From a virus, in IMG/VR virus record IMGVR_UViG_3300010885_012806, positions 1-27,189 of that record: DNA of 27,189 nucleotides; one strand, written 5' to 3'. A model generated the notes under the pieces. That model worked only from the letters and a program-made list of their open reading frames with translations. It was not told the DNA's origin and searched no databases. The position numbers and the translations under genes were made by a program. Positions 1 to 9,900 of the stretch are shown piece by piece (the first letter of the stretch is position 1; every line of letters starts with the position of its first letter).

Positions 1-92
1 ATTTGTTGATCGTCTACATTGATTTGAATAACAGGATAACCTAACCTTCTCAGGCAGTAATCCTTTAACTCTTGGCGGCTTGTTGGTCTCAT
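1..92 (-). CDS. 13: Neck protein gp13-like, N-terminal 30 codons (partial at window edge)
   Basis: Only the first 30 codons lie in the window; the reading frame runs off the left edge. The visible protein begins MRPTSRQELKDYCLRRLG and continues YPVIQINVDDQQ. This resembles the start of T4 gp13 as I remember it: an xELKxxxLRRLGxPxIxxxxxxxQ pattern. gp13 forms, with gp14, the neck that closes the filled head and joins it to the tail. The start is fixed by an AAGGAG ribosome site 7 bases before ATG. A T4-type late promoter box sits at 111-118 and a hairpin terminator just before it, so the gene begins a new transcription unit. Its place after the baseplate/fibre block matches T4, where gene 13 follows gene 12 and wac. 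The call rests on 30 residues plus gene order. Confidence 0.68.
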   Translation of the reverse strand, partial: MRPTSRQELKDYCLRRLGYPVIQINVDDQQ

Positions 93-110
93 TAACAGAC
101 TCCTTTTATA

Positions 111-118
111 TATTTATA
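111..118 (-). promoter_or_regulatory. T4-type late promoter box upstream of the gp13-like gene
   Basis: The minus strand reads TATAAATA, an exact match to the T4 late promoter -10 consensus used by RNA polymerase with the phage sigma factor gp55. It lies 18 bases before the ATG at 92 and directly after the terminator hairpin. This gives a very short leader containing the ribosome site. In such AT-rich DNA the octamer can occur by chance, so the position before a start codon is the main support. Confidence 0.65.
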
Positions 119-119
119 C

Positions 120-150
120 AAAAAGAGTTTGCTAAAATTATTGAGCAAAC
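120..150 (-). terminator. Hairpin terminator ending the tail-fibre transcription unit
   Basis: On the minus strand GTTTGCT (150-144) pairs perfectly with AGCAAAC (133-127) around a 10-base loop, followed by TCTTTTT (126-120). This is a 7-bp stem plus T-tract, the form of an intrinsic terminator. The stop codon of the gene ending at 138 lies inside the loop. It is the only convincing terminator I see in the window. Confidence 0.65.
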
Positions 151-494
151 AAGTATTGAACCTTTGTAAGGTCATTTACTGATAATTTAACCGAATCACC
201 CATAGTTTCAAGGCTAATTGGTGTCCATTGAACTTCAACTTCCTCGGCTAAAAGAACGGAAAATTCTTTTAAAAACTCTTCTTTAGAATCTTCCTGAACC
301 GTAGATTCTGATTCTGATTCTTTTGAATACTTCTTAACCAACTTAATGCGTTGTTCTTCAACTGTTTTTAGTTCAGAATTTAATGTGTTAACTAGTTTCA
401 TCATTTTAAATGAAACAGAAACAGGAATCTCAGTATCTAACAACTTGCTTAAAACACCAACAGAATTATAAATTTCACCTAACTTCACTTTCAT
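138..494 (-). CDS. Small DUF1617-like phage protein, function unknown
   Basis: This 118-residue protein starts MKVKLGEIYNSVGVLSKLLD. It has a helical N-terminal half rich in Lys and Glu (SELKTVEEQRIKLVKKY, about 39-56), a low-complexity acidic Ser/Glu segment (about 57-72), and a C-terminal part with EEVEVQWTPISLE. The overall pattern (short helical start, ELKxxEExRxKLxxKY, acidic linker, EVExxxxxISLExxG, final hydrophobic stretch) resembles DUF1617 proteins, which I know mainly from siphophages of Gram-positive bacteria. An AAGGAG site lies 8 bases before the ATG. It sits between the giant fibre gene and the neck gene and ends in the terminator hairpin. A role as fibre or tail assembly helper is inference from position only. 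Confidence 0.5.
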   Translation of the reverse strand: MKVKLGEIYNSVGVLSKLLDTEIPVSVSFKMMKLVNTLNSELKTVEEQRIKLVKKYSKESESESTVQEDSKEEFLKEFSVLLAEEVEVQWTPISLETMGDSVKLSVNDLTKVQYLFAQ

Positions 495-513
495 AGCAGT
501 ATCTCCTTAAAAT

Positions 514-3500
514 TTAGAATGATAAACGAGTAAACTTAACAGCGTACTGTTTTCCAGCACTAATAGTATTTAGCAACAAATTATATCCGCCTGAAACAAA
601 ACTTGAAGAAAATGTTAAAGATTTTATTAGATCGTTGTTATTATTTGCAATAGTTGAATATTGTGGTGTTTCCATAACAACACGCATATCACTAGTACCG
701 AATCCAATAACCTTTACACGAACCGACATAGATACGTATATATTAGTAAAATCATTAATATATAATTCGTATATATTAGTTTGTCTTTGTAAACCTGTAT
801 TATTAGTGTCAATAATATTTATTACTGTGTTTAAATTTCCCAAAACTTGTTTTGTTATTATATCAGAATACGTATTTAATGAAGATGTATCATTAATTTG
901 AATACCTCTTGCAAATTTCATATTTCCGGATACAGAACTAATTGAAGAATTGTTATCTAATAATATATTAGATTTAAATATAATTGATCTAGATGAGGAT
1001 TGGGTTACTGTATTCCAACCAGCAGCAAACATTATATCATTTGAAACATTTGAATCTGTGTATATTTGTATCTGACTAGATTGTTTAACAAATCTAAGAT
1101 TAGAATTATCTGCACCAAAAATGTAATTTATGTTGCCAGAATTTGATTGTATATCTAAAGAATTTTGTGTGTATAATTTAGTTTTAATATTTCCAGTTAA
1201 TTCAAATACACCACTATTTGAATTAAATACAAAATTACCAATATTATTTGATAATTTATTATTTTGAATTTTTACATAACTTTCTGTGCCATAAGATTCT
1301 AAAATTAAATCAGCAAAAGAACTTAGTCCAGCAGATCTTGAAACACTTATAGTAGCATTTGATTCTGCTTTAAATTTAAAACCAAACACATTTGTTGCGC
1401 CAGTAATAAATTCAAACATATTATAATTTGAATTTTTAAATATTTTTCCGTTTATATCTAAAATTCCACCAAGTTTTGGTGCTAAATCTTTAAATATACT
1501 TATTTCACTAACAGATATGTTTATACCAGCAGTTGTATTATTAATAGTAATTCCACTAGAACCAATTAATTTTAATACACCATTTGGTATATTAAACGTA
1601 ACAGGAAATTGTGCAACAACAGCATCATTAATTACATTTGTAATATTTACCGTTGATATTGAATTAATATTAACCAACGACCGAAGATCTGTTACAGTAA
1701 GACCAACAACTTCTCCTGTAATCTTTCTTCCTAAAACAGTATTAGGATTAAGAATTAAATTCTTTGCACTAAATCCTGAAGTATTTGTAACCGCAACAGA
1801 ACTAGCAACTTTTACTGAATTTGCAGGCATCGGTGAAAGATCAAATTTAGCCGTGTAATCACCATTAGTATTAAATGATGGATATACGCTTATATTTGTA
1901 TATAATTGACTGTTAAATGAATCTGCAATTTTAATACTATCAAATATTAATTTTGTTGCTATTTTTGAACTAGATTCTGATACAGTTTGTATAGATTTTA
2001 ATCCATTACTTGCTGCTGCACCAGCACTAATTATAATATTATTATTATTGTCTTTTGTTAAAGTAACATTTGTTCCTGCAACAAACTTAATTGTCTCTAA
2101 AACATTAGTACTATTAATTGTTGTAGTAGTTCCATCAGTAATACTAATTTGTTTAAAATAATTACTAGAAGATAATCCTAATATTGCTTTAATACTAGTT
2201 GCACTAAGACCCGTAATATTACCGTCAGCAAGTCTTCCTAATAATGTATTTTCACCAACAAGCACATCACTTGGATTTTCATCAGTACTATCATTATTTG
2301 CCTTTACTGTATAGGCATCCATTGGTGCTAGATGATTATTTGTGATAGAATTTGATTTTACATTAAAGGAAATAGTTGCGTTATCTGTTGTACCGAAAGA
2401 TGGACTAATTGTTTGCGTTTCGTTGAATTCTAAAATAGAATTACTTGTAACAGAAGTATAATATGAATTATTATCTAATTTTATTTTATTAAAACCTTTT
2501 ACTAGTGGCGCAATATAATGTGCCAAATCAACACTAATTTTTATTTCATTTTGATTATTAGTAGATCCGTCTAAACCGGATATAATGATTCCATTGCCTG
2601 CTACAAAACTTAATATATCATCATTACTATTTGCTTGTATAAGTGTTGTTCCGTCTGTATTATCAGAAGAAATTTCAATATATTTAAATGTTGGTTGTAG
2701 TGGTTGAATCCATCCAGTATCTGCTATACCCAAAAGCATTCTAAGATCACTACGATTTAAACTTTTAATATTACTTGTAGTTCCGGTTTCATCTGTAATT
2801 CTACCTACAACATAACCAGCAATAGCAGATGGAACACCGTCTCCACCTGGACCAGGACCAGGAACTAATACACTATTAATGTAAAAGTTATAACTTCCGT
2901 CTATAGAAAATGCGGGAATAGATTGGAATTGTACATCGATAGGATTTCCTGATGAATCAGATGCCTTGATTGCGTATGCAGGCATTTGAGCAAGAATACT
3001 ATTGGTTACGCTATCAACAGCAGGAACAGATGTTCCTGTTGCTGTTATAACAAAACCATTATTAGTATTTGCTGTTATAGAGATACCAGTTCCTGCAAAG
3101 ATTTCTAAAGTATCGTTTGAATCAACTGAATTTATAGTGAACTCTTCATCGTCTGTTGAATTAGCAACAATTTGAACTACACCAAAACTATTTGGAATAC
3201 TTAATTCAACTTCAATTTCAGCTCCTGCTGTACTGTTAACCTCAACTCCTAATCCATTCATTCCTGTAAGTATAATATTACTATTAATACCTGTAGCAGG
3301 TACACTATTAACACGACTAAATGTGTTTTGTGTTCCAGCACCACCCGAAGCAGAAATTAAGATAGCATCATCGGTTGTGTGAGTTAGGGTAATACCTGCA
3401 CCGCCACGGAAACTTAATGTATCATTTATAGTTTCTGGAGTAAAAACAAAGTGTTCATTGATTAATGAATTTGTTACGGAAATATTATTAAATATAGCAT

Positions 3501-6500
3501 TTTGGGATAGACTAGAATTTAATAAAATTCCGGTATTATAACCAGTTCCAATAATAACTTGTTTAACGTTATTATCTGGTTTTATTGTAGTTAATGTATT
3601 TCCGTCTGTATTTGAATTTGATAAATAATATGCTATACCACCCTCAATAACCGCATATGCTAATCCACTAAAAGTAAATTCACCAATAGTTACAACATAA
3701 CATTTATTATCTGTTATTTTTTCTACTATACCTATATAATTACTATTACTTTCTGTATCACAATCAGCCTTAACTAAACGATTATAATTTAAAGCAGAAT
3801 CTCCATTATCATCAATGGTTCCATTAATTCTAACCATATCACCCATTCTAATATTAATATCAAAATCTTCAGTAACATAACGATTTGACCACCTAAAGTC
3901 TAAAATTCCATTAGAATTAGTAAAAGGAATAATTCCTTCAGTATAATTTTGATCATAACTAGTTTTTGGTTTATTACTAAACTGTGTTGATCCTGCAATA
4001 TTACCAATAAAAAACTTATCAGTAACTCTAAATTCTGCGCTTTCATCAGCAGGATTTATTCTTCCAGTAAATATTGGTTTATTAACATAATCTGATGGTG
4101 GATGGTATAATAATATTCGATCGCCATCAGTATCTAAAACATAATCACCATCAGTATTAGTTTCATATATATCGTTTTCTGTTGTAACAGGAGCATAGTC
4201 TCCATTAAAGCCAAATGATACCATATTTTCATCAGAATATAGTTGTATCTTAAAAAACTTATTAGAATCTTGTGTATCTGTTTGGATTTTAATACTAGGA
4301 TTCGTTTGTGAATTTAAAAGACCAATTCTAAATTCTGGTTGTTCTGTATTAACAAAACTCTTTCCCTTAACTCCTATATTTCCAGAAGAAATCCAAGAAT
4401 CATTATAACCAATATATTCAAACTTAACTACTTCGGATTGTGAATTTAATACTAATCCACCAAAAATGTCAATTCTTTTTGGTAATATTTCTCTTTTTTC
4501 GTTTAAATGAATATAGGGTGATGTAACAGAAAACTTAACAGTATCTAGAGTTACATTGTCAAAATTAAATTCAACAAAAGAATTTATTTCGGTATTTTTA
4601 AAAATATGGTTACCTTTAACATTAACAGGTAACATTTCTGAAGCAGAAATTCTTTTAATAGGAGTAACAAAATCATTTGAGTAATATTTTTCAAACGAAA
4701 TATAGTCATTTTCTGAAATAGTATCTGATGGTAGATTAGTAAGACTTATTCTTAAACCATTTGGTGTTGAAATAATTCCACCATTTTGTGATATATTGAT
4801 TGATGTTATTACTTCACTATCAGAAATAATTGTTGTTGTTATGTCACCATTAGATCCAGTAAGATTCGTTTGATTATTTCCATCTACCTGATCATTTGAT
4901 GTGCCTATTTGCTCGTTTGTTCTGCTTAACCATTCTGAAACTGTATCACTAGTTTTAATTGGTGTTACATATTTTCTATTTGGTCTTTCCAAATAATCAA
5001 TACGAGCAGTCCACATGGGAACTTGACCCTCTTCAGATGACAAAGTTCCGTTTACACATTCCCTGCAATCATTGTTTCCGTTTGAACAATTTGAGGCAGC
5101 AAAATAAATTCCTAATTTTGGTACAGGAGATCCGTTTGCTCCTGAATGATTAGCAATATTTAATGCATCATTTTCTGCTAAATCTTGTCCTTGAGCAATT
5201 GTTGAAAAATCTTGAAACCACGGGCCAGTATAATCGTGAAGATCATTAAATTCTGCTGCATTTGCAGCAGCAGCACCTGCATTTGATTGATCAAATGGAC
5301 CAACAAGACCAGGATTATCTAAATCTACTGTTTTTAAGTATAATTTACCCAAATCATAATCAGTAATTTGAAAATATCCAGTTTCTGATATTGGTATTTC
5401 AGTATCAACACCACTAACACGTCGTACAATAGAAAATTTTGGTTGTCTAGTACATCTACATCCCGATAGTGTAAGTTTACAGAATATATCTGCACATGTA
5501 ATATGAGCGGAATCTACACCAGCAGTTGTTACTTTTACTGCATAAGGTTTAGATGCACTTGGAGCTTCTGCAGGCATAAGAGTTATTATTTTTGTTGTAT
5601 TTTTTGGATCAAGGTTACACGGAATACTATCACTTGTTATAATTAAGTTTGCTGGTCTAGAGGCCTTTAAACAAGTAGATTTTACAATAGATGCAGAACT
5701 TGAAGAACTAGAACTAGAACTAGAGGAGTTACAAGAATTTGGTTGATATAGAGCTATTGAGTGTCTTTCACCTGCACCAATAACAGAATATTTTCCAGCC
5801 GTTGAATTCTTTTTCCAATACTTTGTTTTATTGTTGTAAATATAACTAGTATTAATATTATTATTGTAAACAGTTTCTACCCCACCACTAATATAAAATC
5901 CAGATTGTGGATAAGTACCTGCTGTTGTAGAACCACCACAACAAAAGAATGAATTGTGACCCCACGCTATTACACTTCCATCACTTCTTAATGCTACGGA
6001 ATGATTCATTCCAGCTGCTATTTTTGTATAGGTTAATCCTGCTGGTAATGTTGGAACGTTGCATTGACCTGACGTATTTAATCCCCATGCCATTACTCTG
6101 CCATCTGACAATATTCCAAGAAAATGACAAGCTCCAGCTGCTATAGAAGTATAAAATCCGTCTGTTTGGGGTTGAAATGCAACTACACGAGGGTAGTTAC
6201 CTTCATAATTTGGTTGATTGCCCCAAACTACTACTGTTCCGTTAGATCGTAACCCAATACTTCCATGCGCAGAAGCGTCTATTTGTGTAAAAGGAAGATT
6301 TTGATATGGCCCAAATTTTGGAACAACGCATTGACTATAATCGTTACGACCCCATGCTTCAATAACACCATCTTCTGTTAATGCTAAAATGTGTCCACCG
6401 CCCCATGTTGATCCTGTTGCTACTTGTACATATTTTATATTATTATTTGGAACATTAAGTTGTCCATAGTCGTTATTTCCCCAAACAGTAACTAATTGAC

Positions 6501-6939
6501 TTCCTTTTAAAATTGCCACACCATTAAACCGCCCAATATCAAAATCAATACAAGAATCTGGCTGGGTTAGTGGAATAGGAATATCTTTTCCCATAATACC
6601 GTAATCCATATCATCACCAAAACCCCACTTTTCAATAGATCCATTAGTAGTAAGACCAAAACTAAAATCTCTAGTTCCTAATACCTTTGTATAGTTAGTA
6701 CTTGGGGAATTTATAATCCAATCACCACCCGTCATTGATGTAACAGTATCAACAAGTACTTCGTGTAAACCCCAAACTTTAACCTGTATAGGACAGCCAC
6801 TACTAGAACTAGAAGATGATGAACTACTAGAATTTGACGATGAACTAGTACTGCTTGAAGAACAGAATGTATCACAAGATCGCAACCCATCAAAAGGTGG
6901 GTTTGAACTATCAGATCCTATTTTCCATTCGTCTATCAT
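514..6939 (-). CDS. Giant tail fibre/adhesin with RCC1 propeller and repetitive shaft (2141 aa)
   Basis: A putative virion fibre or receptor-binding protein. Modules in order: a Cys-flanked poly-Ser tract (residues 27-47); an RCC1-type block (about 50-400) with seven blade signatures of the form V-x-x-WGxN, several followed by GQCNVP or GQLNVP; a second poly-Ser tract (405-415); a Cys-rich segment with TCADIFC and GCRC (about 416-500). Next comes a region that looks like other phage fibre domains (about 1032-1140, GDMVRIN...IGIV...YYLS). The shaft (about 1150-1830) has two interleaved repeat families: five copies of an F-x-A-G-x-G-I-x-I motif and three MPAxxxKAxx...LGRxxxGxxxxL units. The last 130 or so residues look like a beta-rich tip. 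The start has CAGGAG upstream, 20 bases after the preceding stop. Function in host recognition is inferred from size, repeats and locus; I recognise no close named homologue. Confidence 0.8.
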   Translation of the reverse strand: MIDEWKIGSDSSNPPFDGLRSCDTFCSSSSTSSSSNSSSSSSSSSSSGCPIQVKVWGLHEVLVDTVTSMTGGDWIINSPSTNYTKVLGTRDFSFGLTTNGSIEKWGFGDDMDYGIMGKDIPIPLTQPDSCIDFDIGRFNGVAILKGSQLVTVWGNNDYGQLNVPNNNIKYVQVATGSTWGGGHILALTEDGVIEAWGRNDYSQCVVPKFGPYQNLPFTQIDASAHGSIGLRSNGTVVVWGNQPNYEGNYPRVVAFQPQTDGFYTSIAAGACHFLGILSDGRVMAWGLNTSGQCNVPTLPAGLTYTKIAAGMNHSVALRSDGSVIAWGHNSFFCCGGSTTAGTYPQSGFYISGGVETVYNNNINTSYIYNNKTKYWKKNSTAGKYSVIGAGERHSIALYQPNSCNSSSSSSSSSSSASIVKSTCLKASRPANLIITSDSIPCNLDPKNTTKIITLMPAEAPSASKPYAVKVTTAGVDSAHITCADIFCKLTLSGCRCTRQPKFSIVRRVSGVDTEIPISETGYFQITDYDLGKLYLKTVDLDNPGLVGPFDQSNAGAAAANAAEFNDLHDYTGPWFQDFSTIAQGQDLAENDALNIANHSGANGSPVPKLGIYFAASNCSNGNNDCRECVNGTLSSEEGQVPMWTARIDYLERPNRKYVTPIKTSDTVSEWLSRTNEQIGTSNDQVDGNNQTNLTGSNGDITTTIISDSEVITSINISQNGGIISTPNGLRISLTNLPSDTISENDYISFEKYYSNDFVTPIKRISASEMLPVNVKGNHIFKNTEINSFVEFNFDNVTLDTVKFSVTSPYIHLNEKREILPKRIDIFGGLVLNSQSEVVKFEYIGYNDSWISSGNIGVKGKSFVNTEQPEFRIGLLNSQTNPSIKIQTDTQDSNKFFKIQLYSDENMVSFGFNGDYAPVTTENDIYETNTDGDYVLDTDGDRILLYHPPSDYVNKPIFTGRINPADESAEFRVTDKFFIGNIAGSTQFSNKPKTSYDQNYTEGIIPFTNSNGILDFRWSNRYVTEDFDINIRMGDMVRINGTIDDNGDSALNYNRLVKADCDTESNSNYIGIVEKITDNKCYVVTIGEFTFSGLAYAVIEGGIAYYLSNSNTDGNTLTTIKPDNNVKQVIIGTGYNTGILLNSSLSQNAIFNNISVTNSLINEHFVFTPETINDTLSFRGGAGITLTHTTDDAILISASGGAGTQNTFSRVNSVPATGINSNIILTGMNGLGVEVNSTAGAEIEVELSIPNSFGVVQIVANSTDDEEFTINSVDSNDTLEIFAGTGISITANTNNGFVITATGTSVPAVDSVTNSILAQMPAYAIKASDSSGNPIDVQFQSIPAFSIDGSYNFYINSVLVPGPGPGGDGVPSAIAGYVVGRITDETGTTSNIKSLNRSDLRMLLGIADTGWIQPLQPTFKYIEISSDNTDGTTLIQANSNDDILSFVAGNGIIISGLDGSTNNQNEIKISVDLAHYIAPLVKGFNKIKLDNNSYYTSVTSNSILEFNETQTISPSFGTTDNATISFNVKSNSITNNHLAPMDAYTVKANNDSTDENPSDVLVGENTLLGRLADGNITGLSATSIKAILGLSSSNYFKQISITDGTTTTINSTNVLETIKFVAGTNVTLTKDNNNNIIISAGAAASNGLKSIQTVSESSSKIATKLIFDSIKIADSFNSQLYTNISVYPSFNTNGDYTAKFDLSPMPANSVKVASSVAVTNTSGFSAKNLILNPNTVLGRKITGEVVGLTVTDLRSLVNINSISTVNITNVINDAVVAQFPVTFNIPNGVLKLIGSSGITINNTTAGINISVSEISIFKDLAPKLGGILDINGKIFKNSNYNMFEFITGATNVFGFKFKAESNATISVSRSAGLSSFADLILESYGTESYVKIQNNKLSNNIGNFVFNSNSGVFELTGNIKTKLYTQNSLDIQSNSGNINYIFGADNSNLRFVKQSSQIQIYTDSNVSNDIMFAAGWNTVTQSSSRSIIFKSNILLDNNSSISSVSGNMKFARGIQINDTSSLNTYSDIITKQVLGNLNTVINIIDTNNTGLQRQTNIYELYINDFTNIYVSMSVRVKVIGFGTSDMRVVMETPQYSTIANNNNDLIKSLTFSSSFVSGGYNLLLNTISAGKQYAVKFTRLSF
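1510..3429 (-). repeat. Interleaved protein repeats of the fibre shaft
   Basis: Two repeat families alternate in the fibre protein. Family one (five copies, key pattern F-x-A-G-x-G-I-x-I followed by IxISA) has its conserved Gly near residues 1182, 1285, 1450, 1624 and 1796; the last three are spaced about 173 residues. Family two (three copies starting about 1318, 1539 and 1703) has the pattern MPAxAxKA, then VLGRxxxGxIxGL, then a short DLRxLLGI-like end. Similar units are common in phage tail fibres. The near-constant spacing suggests tandem duplication of a composite unit of about 170 residues. Confidence 0.7.
5695..5727 (-). repeat. Poly-Ser tract between RCC1 block and fibre body
   Basis: Residues 405-415 of the 2141-residue protein are an unbroken run of eleven serines, preceded by SCN and followed seven residues later by TC. 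Codons are mixed AGT, TCT and TCA forms rather than one triplet, giving a short-period DNA repeat. It marks the exact end of the RCC1 block and is probably a flexible linker. Confidence 0.8.
6799..6861 (-). repeat. N-terminal Cys-flanked poly-Ser tract
   Basis: Residues 27-47 are serine apart from one Thr and one Asn, flanked by CDTFC before and GCP after. Mixed serine codons are used, as in the other tracts of this locus. It separates a short N-terminal segment, likely the attachment end, from the RCC1 block. Confidence 0.8.
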
Positions 6940-6959
6940 TTATCAATACTCCTGTGTTT

Positions 6960-9900
6960 TTAAATGTCTACAATAGCAAGTGAATGTGTAGAGCCTGCTG
7001 ATATGTATTTAGCTCTTTTTCCTGAAGCAAACTGTGTAATCCAATAAGCCCCATTTATACTAGTAGTATCAATAACAGTTGGTGTTTTGGTAACATATGG
7101 AATATCTGTTCGTATTTGCATAGATGATCCAATTTGTCTAAAAGTATTATCTCCCCACCCAAATACCCATCCAGTATCTTTTTCTATAGCAAGAATATGA
7201 TTTCCACCAACAGAAACGTCTGTAAATTTAATAGGAATTCCGTCTTTATCCTTTTTAATCCAAAGTTTTTGTGCTAATTGGGTTTCACTTTCAGTAGAAG
7301 AAACATGATATCCGTTATAATTTGCTGGTATAATTGCTCCAGTCGTCGCGACAATCTTAGTTCCATTTGCATACGGCTTAGTACTTCCTAATTGTCCATA
7401 TGTGTTATTCCCCCAACAATACATATAACCTTCAACAGTTAAGGCAACTCCTATATTTGATGAAAGAAAGTTCCCCATCATAATTTTTGTAAACAAATGT
7501 TTGTTTGGATTTTCAATTCCACTAACATATCCTAGTTCAGGATAAAGGCTTCGTCTACTAAAAGCACTAGGTTCACTATCTGTTATTCCACTAAGATTTT
7601 GATATCCAGAATATTGATTTAAATTATTTTTTCTTGGCCAAATAGTATTATAAAATGTTTCACCATCTAAACCAGGATTTTGCCAACCATAGACTTGTCC
7701 TGAAGTTTTTAATCCTAAATTAAAATTTGTTCCAGAAGAAACTGTTTTCATATTTGTGTTAAATATTATAGGTAGATTTAATTTTGAGCATATTTTCGGC
7801 CACGCTGTTGGACACTGTGTACCAGTATTAGAAGTATATTCTAAAATTTTGTTATCCGAACCTATAACAGTTATCTTATCGTATGCTACAGAAACATATT
7901 TACATCCAGTAGATAATTCAGGTAATGTATAATATATAAAACCATTTGTATCTTCGTTTTGTACAATACCTGGCATTGTAACACCAGGACCCCAACACCA
8001 AACACTACCATCAGATCTTAATACTGCTGTTATATCGTATGATGATACAACTTGGATACATGATCCAGCAGAAGTCAATGATTGAGGAATTTTTTCTCCA
8101 TAATTACTATCTACAACACCAAAAACTGCTAATGAACCATTAGATTTAATAATATAGGAATCTAAATCTCCAGTAGCAACCATTAGTGGATTATTTCCAA
8201 TAGTACCTGGTATCATAGATTGACCATATTCGCGATTAGATCCAGAATTACCAGTTCCAGCACCCCACGCAATTACCTGTGTGGTTGCTGATGACGAACT
8301 TGAAGATACGGAAGAACTGCTTGAAGAACTACTAGAAGAACTGCTTGAAGAACTAGAAAAATTTGGGTTAATACATTTATAAACCATGTTTGGTAAATTA
8401 TTGTTTCCACCAATAGTATTGGTGCTATAAACAAAATTACTAGAATCAATTAGTTGTACTAAACCAACACTATAAACAATTTCTGTCCAATAATTTTTTG
8501 TAATAGAACCATTACTGTTTATATCAACAGGATCTCCAACACTACCTGTATTTTGATATACTAGTAAATGTGTTTTATTTCCATCCGAGTTAAATTCAGA
8601 AGATTCAACAATCATATCAGGATACTGTATCTCATTCCACGCAAAAACATAAAAACCACTAGCCGGTATAAGTTCGTCAACAAGTGAAATTACATTTTCA
8701 ATAAATCCATGAGAATCTAATACAATATATGAATATTCAGAAAGATTTGTTCCAGGTATACCTGCTAATTCTGCATAACCATCATTAAGATATGAATATT
8801 GTGGAATACGAATACGCACAATTTCTAAATGATTTGGTATATAAGCACAAGAAGACGATGAAGAGGGCTCATTATAGGTAAATGTTGTTGTAGCCGATCC
8901 TCCTGGCGTATTAACGTAAACTGTTTTAGCCCCTGCTGTATTTGGTAATGCCGTTCCTGTAATTTGAGAATCTGTAATAACAGGATTTTGTATAAGTTTA
9001 GTTCCAATTTTTAAATCACTAGCAAGTGTCATTAATAAACCACTGCCTGTTATTGTAATGGGTGTATTGTTTGTGGTAAGACCATTATTGGGTGTAATAT
9101 TACTAATAGTTGGAGATTGAAGATAAAGATAATTAGTGCTTACAGATCCGCCAATACTAGTAATTGTTACTAACACATTGCCATAGTATATTGATGCAGG
9201 TGCGTAGAAATGAATTTCGCCATTATTACGTGGTGTACTATAACTAGTTACTAAAACATCATCAACAGTTATAGTATCAATATTACTAGCATAATATAAA
9301 TCACTTCCAGTTACTGTAATAAGTGTTGTACCGTCTTGATGACCTTGATTTGGTGTTAATGTATTGATAAACGGAGCAGAAATATATTTAATTTGCGTGG
9401 GTGATGTGACAGATCCACCAAGAGTTGTTACAATTAAATTCTTTAATCCATCTGTTATTATTTCTGGACTTGTTCCTGTAATTTGCGAAGAAGAACTAGT
9501 TACATTAAGTAAAGAAACACCACCAATAGTTGCTGATGCTGATGTTAAATTAGATCCGTTGATAGTGATAACTGCACCACCGACTCGTGGACTAGCAGGT
9601 GTTGTACTATTTGCTACAAAATTAGAAGTATAACTAGAAATTGTTGGAGGTGTAATATATGTAAATGAAGCTGGTGACGAGTTTACACCCGATACGGTAA
9701 CTATAGTATTTTTAACGCCTGCTATTCCTGCTGGTGTTATGCATGTAATAGTAGTTGAAGTTGGAGTTCCTACAATTGTTGCAAAATTTCCATCAATTTT
9801 TACTGTTGCGCCACTAGTAAAATTGCTTCCTGTAATAATAACAGTTGTTCCTCCAGTTGTTGGTCCAGAGGTAACATTTAAGGAAATTGCACCTAATGTT

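Noticed and set aside
8289-8357. Short tandem DNA repeats that might suggest a CRISPR array or a minisatellite.
   Set aside because: The repeats are in frame, 12 bases long, have no spacers and encode poly-Ser inside an open gene.
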